Assembly (NCBI GenBank): GCA_963921195.1
Contig: OY992540.1
Span: 14,639,136-14,703,135 of the forward strand
Length of the DNA: 64,000 nucleotides
Origin: Pegoplata infirma
Taxonomy: Eukaryota; Arthropoda; Insecta; Diptera; Anthomyiidae
Direction: 5' to 3'
Part shown: positions 36,051 to 46,920 of the stretch, one piece after another
Numbering within the stretch: position 1 is the first letter of the stretch
Layout of the letters: each line of letters begins with the position of its first letter
Notes under the pieces: model-generated
What the model saw: the letters and a program-made list of their open reading frames with translations, nothing else
Database searches by the model: none
What the model was told of the DNA's origin: nothing
Position numbers and translations under genes: made by a program

Positions 36051-36600
36051 CACTCAGAAAATTACTTATGTAAGTTACTACATGTTAGTTGTTTGTATAT
36101 TTTGCAGTAGTTAGTTGTTTTCAACTACAAAGTCAGTTGTTTTTGTATGAAAAATATCAAACAACTATTTCTGTTAGTTATTTTAAGTCGTTTTTTTGAA
36201 TAACTAACAAAAAAGTACTGTAATGTAGTTACAGTTATTTAAAGTAGTTATTTTTATTTTTTTATCTCTGAAAAATTTTCAAAGTTTTTTCCAAAAAATA
36301 AAAATAAATTTTCGTTTTTTTTTTTCACAACTTTAAAAAAAACTTGGAAAAAATTTGGTCTTAAATTTTTTTGAAAATTAAAAATTATATTTTGATTATT
36401 TTATTTTTACTACATTTTAGTTGTTTTGACTACAAATGTAAGTAGTTTTTACTACATAAGTCAGTTGTTTTTTTGTTAGTTAAAATAACTAACATTGTTA
36501 GTTGATTTAACTGAAAAAGTAGTTGACCCCAAAACAACTTACAAAGTAGTTATTTTAACTGACATTTTCAGTTGATTTTACTAACATAATTTTTTGAGTG
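36051..36600. mobile_element. CACTCAG MITE, uninterrupted copy
   Basis: Ends are CACTCAGAAAATTACTTATG and the inverse CATAATTTTTTGAGTG, with CA duplicated on both sides (36049-36050, 36601-36602). The inverted partner arm reads TTTGTCAGAACC without the insert, which fixes the boundaries exactly. Internal TAGTTGTTTTCAACTAC motifs match 5191-6025. Confidence 0.88.
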
Positions 36601-36744
36601 CAGAACCAGAAGACATTTCCTCAAGGAATCACTGTGGAAATTTCCTCAGTGACACATTTTCCAACTGGGTTGGATTTGGGGGAAGATTTTTTTTACCGGA
36701 CCGATTTGACTGGCTAAAAATTATGCGCTTACACCAAAATGTGC

Positions 36745-38261
36745 AAAAACAAGTAAGAAAGTTATATTCGGTCAAGACCGACCATATGATACCCTACACC
36801 TGTGTTTTTCGGAAAATGTGTCCCAAGTCCAAACATGGACCGATTGGATCTATCTTTTGTTAGATCTTTATTTAGTGTAGAAAACACACACAGATCAAAT
36901 TTTAGTGGAATTGGTATATTTTTTTGCAAATAGACCGATTTAACTGAATATCAGTTTAAATTTTTATATGGGGAACTTACAAGGGAAGTCTCCCTGGTGT
37001 CACCCTCCGATCTTCATGAAATTTGGATATGTTGTTAAGAACGAAAATTAATTCGACACGTATTTTTTTTAGCGGCCCAAACTCATTTTTAGGTGGGGTC
37101 GATTTGTATGGGGGGAAATTGACCTTTTTCAGTTTTTTACGATTTACGCCTATTTAAACAAAATTAATATAGGCATGTGTGGTATCAGATTAAAGGTATT
37201 AAAGATACCTATCTCGTGGTGCTAACAGCGGGCCAAAGAAATTAATATTTTTCGACTTATTATTTTACTCAATATGACAAAAAGTTGGGCATGTTTGGAC
37301 ACGTTCTTAGCACACGTAGATAGGTTTTCCAAAGACCTTTCATTTGGTATACAACATGACTAGGTTTCTTTGCATAATATAGGAGATAAACGAAAAAAAC
37401 TGAAAAATGGTATTGTCTTCCCCCTCCTTTTTACGCCCTAAATATGAATTTGGGCCGCTAACAAAATATACGTGTCCCTTTATTTTTTCTGATCTACAAA
37501 ATAAAATCAATTCCATAAAGATCCGCGGGTGACACTTGTTAGTCCAAAAATTGTCCAATTATATTCAGATTTGATTAGGTTACCAAAGTACACGTTTAAC
37601 ACCTACAAATAAAATTTTTATCAAATATTTCCATTTTTATGAATTTTTAGGGAATTATGTGAATATCGGAATGGTGGTTTGTATGGGGACTACGAGAAGG
37701 ACTGACCCGATTCCTTTGAAATTTAGAATGATGATTCGTGCATACAAAATTTGATTACCTGGTAAATTTCAAAGCGATATCTATTATAATATGGTTACAC
37801 AGTACAACACTAAAAAAAATACGGGGTTCTGACGATTGATTCTGGTAAAGGAGACTTAAAAAAATATACGTGTATTTTAGAGACGGTTAAAGTTTCCCAG
37901 ATTTCGCCCGTTCTTGCAACATATCGGTATATAAAACTATAATTTCTTTACATTTTTGTAGAAAATATTATGGCAAATACTTTTGTGGAACATATTAACC
38001 CTCCAACTCCCCATCATAACTGTATTTTTTTGGCTCTATTCTAACAAATTGTAAAAAAATCATCGAAATATGGGGAGGGCTGGGATGAAATGTTCTAAAA
38101 AAATGTTGGCCATAAAATTTTACTATATACGTCAGAACACACCAAAGCCCAAAACTTATCACAAACACCAAAAACCAGCAAAATTCAAGGTTGCCCCTTA
38201 AGGGTTATTTTTTTATACCCTCCACTTATTGTTAGTGATAGAGGGTATATACATATAGTAA
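36745..38261 (+). mobile_element. Dispersed element starting AACAAGTAAGAAAG, with TTCGGTCNNGACCGA hairpin
   Basis: It begins AACAAGTAAGAAAGTTATA and a hairpin TTCGGTCAAGACCGA, a mirror of the TTCGGCACAGCCGAA end seen at 21918 and 39419. Parts recur in other places: 37970-38215 matches 46420-46640 directly and 46680-46900 and 53690-54060 inversely (CAGAACACACCAAAGCCCAAAA block). No intact open frame. Confidence 0.65.
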
Positions 38262-39620
38262 CCCAGGCAGAAACTGCCAACCGTTCCAAAAAAAAAGTCT
38301 CGGCAAAGCACTTTATTTTTTGTGTAGAAGGTAGTATGAATTCGAAAAAGTGCTTTGCAAGCGCTTTGCCAATGTTTTTTTATTAAAATCCGTTCAAAGT
38401 ATAAATTTTTTATTAAAATTTATTCATTTTCGTAACAATTGGAATATTTTTTATTTCCCTGCAGGATAAGTGGCCGGTCATATTACAAACTTGACCTACA
38501 TATTACAAACTTGACACCTTTTATATAAAAACGCCTGTTTCTTTCGTGAGGAAGTGTTTTAATCACCGGATACATCACATGTGAAATGTCACTTGGCCTA
38601 TCCCTTTGGAACACTACCCGATTCGGTTCAATACACCACTTTTTTTTCGGGACTTTTCCAAAAAATTTTCTAGAAGCATTTTTAATAAATTTTTTATTCC
38701 AAAACGCAACGAAAACTGCAAACAAATTTTTCCGGGACCTAATAAATTAGTCAATAAATTTTTTATTCTAATTTAATAAATTTCTTTATTCAAATAAACA
38801 CCAAAAATCGTTGTGTCTTATGGACTTATAGAATTTTGATACGTCCCATTTTTTTTTTTTTGTTCTAAAAGTGCTATAATAGTACCATATTTTTATACCC
38901 TCCAACTACAGTATGGGGGTATACTCACTTTGTCATTCCGTGTGTAACGCATCGAAATATCGGTCGGGGACCCCATAAAGTATATATATTATTGATCAGT
39001 GATCGATTCTAAGACATTTTAGCGATGTCCGTCCGTCCGTCTGTCCGTCCGTCCGTCCGTCCGTCTGTAGTTAACACGATGCAGTCCAAAATAAAATAGC
39101 TAGACCCTTCAAGTTTGGCACAAATATGTCTTATGTTCCTAGGCAGGTTAAGTTCGGAAATTGGCCAAATCGGACCAGGGGGAAAAAAGTTCCCCCTTGA
39201 AGAACTAAACCAACCTCTAAAAAAATACACTTTTTTACATGTTTTTTTTGTATTTTTGTTAATTAAACGAAACATTTGGTATATTTATCGCGATGGGAAG
39301 GTGCTCTCAACGTCCCCCACTGACCCTATCAACCCCCCCCCCCCCCCAAAAAAAAAAAGAAACGCCCCTGACAAATTTTTGTTTTTAATTTTTTTTACAT
39401 TTTGGAGGGTATAATAGATTCGGCACAGCCGAATTTAACACTCTCAGTTGTTTGTTTTTAAAGCGCTTTCAAAGCGCTTTTAAATAACAACGGCATACCG
39501 TTTACCGTGGTTATCATTTTGGACGCTGGGGGAGTACTAAACTGTGATGCTTTCCCAGCACACAAGCGACCATAAAAGGTACTTTGCCAGCGCTTTCCCG
39601 TTCGTATTTTTCTGCCTGGG
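38262..39620. mobile_element. CCCAG-family element with AAAGCGCTTT motifs, host of another repeat
   Basis: Ends are CCCAGGCAGAAA (38262-38273) and TTTCTGCCTGGG (39609-39620), flanked by AA on both sides. The interior carries GCAAAGCACTTT, AAGCGCTTTGCC and AAAGCGCTTTCAAAGCGCTTTT. It sits inside a copy of the TTCGGCACAGCCGAA family and in turn contains a second copy of that family (38891-39450). Confidence 0.8.
38891..39450 (+). mobile_element. TTCGGCACAGCCGAA-family element, second copy
   Basis: It is collinear with 21424-21955, from TTTTTATACCCTCCAACTA through the GTCCGTCCGTCTGTCCG tract to the terminal hairpin at 39419-39433. A C-run followed by an A-run near 39330-39358 lengthens it. The 99-residue frame through it is not conserved as protein between the copies. 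Confidence 0.8.
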
Positions 39621-39689
39621 AATTTTTTCATTCCGTGTGTAACTCATCGAAATATCGGTCTAGGACCCCATAATGTTATTATTGATCAG

Positions 39690-40618
39690 TAGGGCAAGTA
39701 CTTTCATGAAAATGCATATTTTTACTCAGCGTTGTAAACATAACATAAATTAAATATTAATCCGAATCAAAGAATTTGCAATAAATTCGCATTGATTTGT
39801 AATTGCATATTTTTGCATATTTTGGTATAAATGCATATTTTTGCATATTTTAATATAAATTAGACTTTTTTTAAATTTCATCAATATTTTTTCAAACTTC
39901 CTTAGGAAAATTCAAACCATATTCCCAATTTCTTTTAGAAAAATGTATTTATTTATCGAAATCATATTCAAATGCATTTTTTAAAGAAAATGGATTCTGG
40001 AAGTATAATTTTTAGATTCTGAAAATTTTTTCCTATTTAAAATGTTTCTATTCTGAGATATTTATGAATATCTCTTCACTAATCGTAAAGAAAAAAGTAT
40101 TTCGAATTTAAGATTTTTTACAGGAAAATTTAATTTTTATTTTGATTAGAGTTAGGGTGGGGTATTTTGCCTTTATGTTAATTTTTTGACTTGAAAATCG
40201 GAAAATTCCGAAAAAAGTAAAAAAAGTATTTTAAAAATAAATATTTTTTTTTTTAGAATAAAGATCTCAAAGTATTGAAAAATATCTTGTTTTAGAAAAA
40301 TATTGTATTATAATTTTTTTTTTTCTTTTAAAAACTTTTTTACTTCTGAAATATTTAGTGACTCAAAGAAAAAACTTCTTAAGTAAAAAAATATTTTACT
40401 AACTAAAAATTGTTTAAACTCAAAAAAACATTTTTAAGAATTGTCGAGGGCCTTAAAATATTTGACAAAGCCTAATTTATGTTGACAAATTCTTTTTTTA
40501 GTAAAAACAATAATTTTTAGATGCATATTTTTAAAGATTTAAGTGCATATTTTGGATTTTTAGATGCATATTAAAGGCACATATTTTCGTTTTTAGATGT
40601 ATGAAAGTACTTGCCCTA
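39690..40618. mobile_element. hAT MITE with TAGGGCAAGTACTTTCAT ends, TGCATATTTT repeats
   Basis: This 929-bp element has TIRs of 18 bp. The flanks are TTGATCAG (39682-39689) and TTGATGAG (40619-40626), 7 of 8 matching and both fitting nTnnnnAn. The subterminal zones carry many TGCATATTTTTGCATATTTT units. It interrupts the host copy whose other parts are 38215-38261, 39621-39689 and 40627-40690. Confidence 0.85.
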
Positions 40619-40690
40619 TTGATGAGTGATCGATTTTAATACATTCTAGCGATGTTCGTCTGTGGAAATGGTGATCACGGCCAAAGTATT

Positions 40691-42049
40691 AAACAGATAT
40701 GACTAAGACTTAACATAATTACTTGTTGTTGTCCTAAGTAGTTTGGTATTGCATTTAAGCGAAATCGGTTCAGCGCACACTGGTCGATCCCATTGGCCAA
40801 AAATAAAAAAATCAAAGTTAAAAGTTTGTCGCCAAATGTGTCATCTCTATTTCTAATAAAAATAAGGTTTTAAAATTTTGAGCTGTTTCTGTTTTATTCC
40901 AACTGTACTCTTTAAGAACAGCTTCAAAAGAGATGGCGAGTTAACAGTTGGTTTTTGCAGTGTGAAATTATGGAAAATTGGGTTCAACTTTCAATTAATT
41001 TAAACCATATAAAAAAATTTTTGTTGAAATAAATAAAAACTAATATTGAATTAGAAGGTGTTAACTAAATTTTAAAATAATTACAATGTGTTTAGCCTGT
41101 TCTGGAGTTTGTATAAAATTAATATCTTTCCAGTGTCAATGTTAGTGTTTGTTCGTCAATATATTGAAATTTCTAATAGAGTTTTAGTTGTGTTCCCCCC
41201 TGAAATCTCCAATCGGACTTTTTTTGATTTATTAGTTAATATTTCAAGATTCTAAAATTGGTAATATCAGCTGCATTCTTTTGCATGTCTTTGAGTTATC
41301 ACCCACAGATCAAAACGGCCTCGTTGTTTTGGATGTCAAACTTTGAATTCTTGTGTAGTGTTTTGTTAATTTGTATTCGCGTTGCTCTGGTATTCTTATG
41401 CATGTAAGAAATGTGATTGTTTATTTTCTTTTTAGCGGACTTTTAATTTTATTTTTTCGTAACTTTATCCTTATTGAGGGTAGTTTAGACCAGCAGACTT
41501 GTAAATGACCTGTCAGTTTTTCTAGTACTTAGCGTGACAGTTTTTTTGAAAAATTTTGATTTTTGAAAAAATGGAAAATTTTACATTTTTTTATTAATAA
41601 AAGAAAAATATTAGATCAAAATAATAAAATATGTGTACAAGAGGATTAATTAATCTACAAATAAAAAAAAATCATCAAAATCGGTTCAGTAGTTTTTGTT
41701 GTACAACTGCAGCCAATTTTATCCTTTAAAAAAACATACCACAATTGGGTGGCAACCCTGGCAATTCTCTTTGACCAAAATTTGAGTTATAAAATCTTTT
41801 TAAAATATAACGATTTTTGTCTTTCATATAAAAAAACAGAATTAAAAATTATTGCGTATTTATTTTTTTATAGCTGTTTAAAAATTGTTATTATTAAGGC
41901 TGTTTTTTAGTAACAACCCCCCTTAACCTTTTTTAAATTTTTTATTACATACTATTTCATATTTAATAATTCAATATTTTTTTTTTTAAAAACTAATCTT
42001 GTAAAAAAGTTATGAATTAAATGTGAATTAAAAATAAACTTTCGTTTTT
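40691..42049. other. No gene or bounded element recognised
   Basis: AT-rich sequence with scattered matches to dispersed repeats (for example the GGTTCAGTAGTTTTTGTTG phrase). No open frame, splice pattern or inverted repeat with flanking duplication was found. Confidence 0.4.
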
Positions 42050-42535
42050 CTTACGTGGGGTGAATGTGGGTGCTTGGGTACGGTAGGGGGTGGGGTTGGT
42101 TATGAGTCATCAACCACTCCCATTTAATCATTCAATAGTTCTGACATATTTAAAAAGCCGTGACCGAAGTTTCACGATGATACCTATACTTGAAGTATTT
42201 TTGGCCGCCATCTCCATAGAGCTCCGACCACTGTGCAGCGGTTCAAAAGTTGTGAACGAAAATGTAAGGACACCTCGAAAATTTTGCTACATTCAACATA
42301 TCCTAAAAAGACAAAATGCTTTAATTCGGCTGCTGGTTGACACATGTGAACAGAATTTATCACCAAATGGTATTTAAATAAGTACAAACATATTTTTTTA
42401 CAAAAACTAAATTTTCGCCGATTTTTTTTTCACCAAAAATTTTTTTTCGCGGATTTTTTTTGTTTTTTTTGCAAATAAACTCTTTTACATTGTGGAGGGC
42501 AAGGTCGAATTTAACTTTTTTACTTGTTTTGTTAT
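42050..42535 (+). repeat. Dispersed repeat shared with 55140-55460
   Basis: Blocks CACATGTGAACAGAATT, CCAAATGGTATTTAAATAAG and the CGAAAATTTTGCTACATTCA region recur inversely in receptor intron 2. It ends TTGTGGAGGGCAAGGTCGAATTTAACTTTTTTACTTGTTTT, the same kind of terminus as the TTCGGCACAGCCGAA family, so it is probably a longer internal version of it. The frames on both strands here are not protein-like. Confidence 0.6.
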
Positions 42536-43590
42536 ATTTTTAATTGGCAATTTTGAATTTGACAACAAAACTATGTGCAATTTACATTTGATGTTTAGGG
42601 TTTGTTCAGCAACTTTGAAACAAATATCGTGAACCTATATTCAAAATATGCCAACTCAAATTTGATCGAAATGAGTTTCCGATGGAAAATAGCTCCCCTA
42701 TGCAATACCCATCTGTGGTAAAAATTCCAGAGCAAAAAAATAATTTTTTGTCGTTTTACATCCATTTTTGTTATTCTGCTAACTCAAAGTACATATTTTT
42801 TTGGTGAAAATAAATGCCAACTCCCATTGTAAATTTCCAAAATTTTTTCAAAAATTTTAAAAAAAAAATTAGACCACATATCTTATTGCATTTGCCTTTC
42901 TGAACACGAATCTGGTAAAGATTTTGATATCTAATAACTAGTTTTCGAGATATTGCCATTTTGAAAATATCGGTAAATAGTGTTTGCAAAAAAAAAAAAA
43001 TGCTTATATATATGTAACTTTCAAACTATTTATCAGATTGAAACATTATGAGTGGGGCAAATAAAGTCAATGATATAAGCTTTCAAAATAGCTAGTTTGG
43101 AGTGAGCCTTCTACAATAAAGCGTGAGTTACAGAGTGCCAAAGTTGACCACCCTGAGATTAAAAGGCTTTCGGAGCTAGTAACTTTTGAAAATATGCAAA
43201 GATTTTTAATTTTTTTTAGTTTTTGCAATTACCGCACTAAGGAAAACAAAATCCAAAAAAAAAAAAAAATTTATAAAAATTTTTAAAAAAAAAATTTATT
43301 TTTAGTTTCCGACAAAATATGCCAACTCTAAAAAAATATTTGTTTTTTGATATAGTAATAAATGCCATCTCAAAAAAATACGCAAACCAGTGCAAAATAT
43401 GAAATTTTTGGCATAGGTAAAAATTATTTAGAATATTTAAACCATCTTATGGAAGGTCCGTTGTTTATTTTTACAATAATATGCAAAATAACTAGTTTTT
43501 TAGCTCTCCTGAAAAGTAAGCTTTTTCGAGTTGGCATTTATTGAATATAGTTCGACGATATGTATTATTACAAATATTTTTGTGGATCAT
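42536..43590. other. No gene recognised; diverged repeat sequence
   Basis: The sequence contains phrases such as ATGCCAACTCAAATT, GCCAACTCCCATTG and GTTGGCATTTATTG, repeated several times in both directions and suggesting an old inverted repeat. I cannot set its edges. Confidence 0.4.
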
Positions 43591-43865
43591 CCCAGCAAAA
43601 CTTAGATTACCAAATAAGGTATAAAATAAGGTATAGGATCTCTTATTTTATACATTGCAGCAATGATGATTTTAACAGGCGATGAGACTCAAAGTAATGC
43701 ATCCACATTATCACAAAGAATACCAGTAAGGTATAAAATAAGTCATAAATTTATAACGAAGAATACGAGTAAGGTGTAAAATATATGATATTTTATAGGT
43801 TACGAGAAATGAAATAATATAGCATACCAGAAGATAGTATATAAGGTGTTACGAGTAGTGAAAAA

Positions 43866-43972
43866 GTAATTTTGTATTAAATTTACTCACGTGATTGTAA
43901 GTGAGTGTAAGTAGATAAAATATGCTTGTGAGTGTGTGTCTTTAGAAATTTCCTGTCGTAAGCCCATCTCTA
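43866..43972. mobile_element. Solo right end of the TAGAGATGGGC hAT family
   Basis: TACTCACGTGATTG, then GTGAGTGTAAGTAG, then GCCCATCTCTA matches the right part of 13177-13750, including the terminal 11 bases. The left end and the matching duplication are absent, so this is a truncated or rearranged copy. Confidence 0.6.
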
Positions 43973-44267
43973 GTTTTAACTTATGCATTTTTTTATAAAA
44001 TAATTATTTTTTATGTTATTGTAATGCATTATGCATTCAATTATAAATAATACATTATTTCAAACTTTCAAATAATACATAATGTAACCAAATATAAGTC
44101 ATCCATGATTTAATGTTTAGAAATAATAAATATGAAATACATTTTTTCCAATAATCATGCATTACGTAGCAAATTATTAGTAATGCATTATTTTTCACTT
44201 GAAAATAATACGTTGTGAAACAAATGTTTGATAAGACATCCTAAAATAATGCTACAAATAAGGTATA

Positions 44268-46349
44268 TACTAAGGGTGTTCTTATTTTTTTATTTCGGAT
44301 TTTTGTGTTTCACTGGGCAGAATTTTGTTCCTTTGTACTAAAAACTTAATAATAACAAATTTGGAGTTAATCCGATAACTTTAAGTGGACGCGGAAACGA
44401 CCTGAAGTTTGAAAAACGAATTACAAGGGGAAAAAATGACTTTTTACTAATTTTCTCAATTTTTTCGACATTTTAAGTTAACTTTGAATTCAAATGGTTA
44501 CAGAATTGTGATGTGGAGTACATTACCTTTGTAATAAGGCAATAAAAACTAAAATCGGTTAAAAATCAGCCAAGTTATTACAACTGCCCCAGGCAACTAG
44601 CGTGTGGCAGACCACTTGATGAAAGATTTCGAGTTCCATTTTTGAAATTGATTGAAATTATCTACTATAGCAACATTTTTTTATTCTTTAAGTCCCAATG
44701 TACTAAGGTGTTAAGCATTTTTCATATTGTGTTATGCTAACTTGTTTTAAATAAATGGTAAAAAGGTCTTAATTTTTCAACCCTGTTTTCAAATATCCAA
44801 TTTATTTTTTTTGGCAAATAAAATTTAAAAAACTGACCATTGGACTACAGGATTTTGTTAAGCACATATAAGGGAATAAAAACTACAAAAATTGTAGACA
44901 TTACTTTTCTCATTCGACTAGTTCCGCGATTTTATTTCGGCGGATTTCGAGATAATAGTGATTTTGGTAACTTTTTTAGCTTTTAGTTAATTTTTTTATT
45001 ATTTTTTAACAAACCTCATATGTTTTCTACCGAATTATTGCAGCATAATATAGAATGCTTCGATTCCTTTAATAAGGCGAAATTAAGACATGAAAAATTG
45101 ACCCAATTAAATGTCAAAGGTCAAATTTTAGAAGAATTTGAATTTTTAAAGATTAACAGATTTTTCGAGCGGATATTAATGAAACTGATTGATGTTATTT
45201 TAATATGTCTAAAAACTAATAGTTTTTTATTAAAATTCAGAACATTAACCCTTATGTGCTGTTGGGGTCTATATGACCCTATGAAATAATATACTCATAT
45301 TTTCCCCATTATATAAAAAAACTATAGACCCCAATAGCACTTAAGGGTTAATTTTCTGAATTTTAATAATAATCTATTTACGTTTAATCATATTAAAACA
45401 ACATCAAGGAGTTTCATCAATATTCGCTTAAAAAAATTGTAAATCTTTAAAAATTTAAATTCTTCTAAAATTTGACCTTTGACCTTTAATTGGGTCAATT
45501 TTTCATGTCTCAATTCCGCTCTTATTAAAGGAATTGAAGTATTCTATATTATGCTGCAATAATTCGGTAGAAAACATATGAGGTTTGTTAAAAAATAATA
45601 AAAAAATTAACTAAAAGCTTAAAAAGTTACCAAAATCACTATTATCTCGAAATCCGCCGAAATAAAATCGCTGAACTAGCCGAATGAAAAAAGGAATGTC
45701 TAAAATTTTTGTAGTTTTTATTCCCTTGTATGTGCTTAACAAAATCCTATAGTCCAATGGTCAATTTTTTAAATTTTATTTGACAAAAAAAATAAAAATT
45801 TGAAATTGACGATTTGAAAACAGGGTTGAAAAATTAAGACCTTTTTACCATTTATTTAAAACAAGTTAGCATAACACAATATGAAAAATGCTTATCACCT
45901 TAGTACATTGGGACTTAAAGAATAAAAAAATGTTGCTATAGTAGATAATTTCAATCAATTTCAAAAATGGACCTCGAAATCTTTGATCAAGTGGTCTGCC
46001 ACACGCTAGTTGCCTGGGGCATTTGTAATAACTTGGCTGATTTTTAACCGATTTTAGTTTTTATTGCCTTATTACAAAGGTAATGTACTCCACATCACAA
46101 TTCTGTAACCATTTGAATTCAAAGTTAACTTAAAATGTCGAAAAAATTGAGAAAATGAGTAAAAAGTAATTTTTCCCCTTGTAATTCGTTTTTCAAACTT
46201 CAGGTCGTTTCCGCGTCCACTTAAAGTTATCGGATTGACTTTAAATTTTATTTTTTTAAGTTTTTAGTATAAAGGAACAATAATTTGCCCAGTGCCAAGC
46301 AATAAAAACATTTTAAATTTTTCCCTTACTGTTAAGAACACCTTTAGTA
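44268..46349. mobile_element. 2.08-kb foldback with TACTAARGGTGTTCTTA ends
   Basis: Two arms of about 1 kb, 44268-45245 and 45352-46349, are inverted copies with few differences, for example CGTCCACTTAAAGTTATCGG and GCCACACGCTAGTTGCCTGG on both. TATA flanks both ends (44264-44267, 46350-46353). The only unpaired part is a 99-bp TTAA-flanked insert at the apex. Open frames here are not conserved between the arms. Confidence 0.88.
45249..45347. mobile_element. piggyBac-like mini-element at the foldback apex
   Basis: The sequence CCCTTATGTGCTGTTGGGGTC is mirrored by GACCCCAATAGCACTTAAGGG, and TTAA flanks both sides (45245-45248, 45348-45351). TTAA duplications with CCC termini are the piggyBac signature. 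At 99 bp it is very small and carries no gene. Both arms of the host palindrome end at the TTAA. Confidence 0.7.
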
Positions 46350-46409
46350 TATACATTACCTGGTAATGTGTTATATAATCACTACCCATTACCAAAGTTT
46401 TACTGGGAT

Positions 46410-46920
46410 ACTAACCTTCTAACTCCTCCACGTAACGGTAATTTTTTGCTCTATTCGAATAGAATATAGGAATATATTCTAACGAATAGGAATATATTCT
46501 AACAAATAAAACACCCCTAAAAAGGGAAAGTATTTGGATGAAATGTTCTACAAAAATACTGGCCATAAAATTTTACTATATATATCAGAACACACCAAAT
46601 CCAGAACTTAAAAGAAACACCAAAAACCAGTCAAATACAAGATTGTCCACGAAGGGTTAATTTTTTGTAATTTTTATAATGCGCAATCTTGAACTTGGCT
46701 ATTTTTTGGTGTTTGGGTTAATTTTTGGGTTTTGGTGTGCTCTGACGTATATAGGATAATTTTGTGGGCAACATTTTTGTTGAACATTTTATCCCTGGCC
46801 TACCCCTTATAAGAGTTAGATGGTCATATGTTCCACAAAAATATTTGCCATAATATTTTCCGACACACGTATTTTTTTTGTTGGTCTCCTCTACCAGAAT
46901 CAAATGTCGGAACCCAGTTA
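46410..46920. repeat. Inverted pair of the CAGAACACACCAAA dispersed repeat
   Basis: Sequence at 46420-46640 matches 37970-38215, and 46680-46900 is its inverse (TTTTGGTGTTTGGGTTAATTTTTGGG, then GTGTGCTCTGACG). The two therefore form a loose palindrome. Similar inverse sequence follows the foldback at 53690-54060. Non-coding. Confidence 0.65.

Larger units (their letters stand above)
34698..36669. mobile_element. CCCAG-family foldback with interleaved inverted repeats (A-B-A'-B')
   Basis: Terminal repeats are CCCAGTTGG (34698-34706) and CCAACTGGG (36661-36669), flanked by TT on both sides. Segment A (34698-34955) reappears inverted at 35405-35670; segment B (34955-35400) reappears inverted at 35668-36669, where a CACTCAG MITE splits it. 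The order is therefore A, B, A inverted, B inverted, not a simple palindrome. The motifs AGGACATTTTG, TGACATGTCC and CTGAGGAAATTTCC recur throughout. B carries a tRNA-like segment. No open frame. Confidence 0.8.
43591..46407. mobile_element. CCCAG-family element, largest copy, with a nested foldback
   Basis: Ends are CCCAGCAAAACTT and the inverse of CCCAGTAAAACTT, flanked by AT (43589-43590, 46408-46409). The empty site is visible by comparison with 37975-38000, where the host repeat reads TTTTGTGGAACATATTAACC without an insert. The non-nested interior has repeats of ATAAGGTATAAAATAAG and TAATGCATTATTT. A 2.08-kb foldback (44268-46349) forms most of its length. Confidence 0.75.

Noticed and set aside
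39030..39065. CRISPR-like tandem GTCCGTCC units, and the same near 21570 and 49480
   Set aside because: A simple tetranucleotide tract at a fixed place of a transposon family, without spacers.
39009..39414. Overlapping 88- and 99-residue frames
   Set aside because: They lie in the TTCGGCACAGCCGAA repeat; the collinear copy at 21424-21955 has stops and shifts at other places.
42090..42387. Overlapping frames of 95 and 67 residues on opposite strands
   Set aside because: The DNA is a dispersed repeat shared with 55140-55460, and the frames are not kept in that copy.
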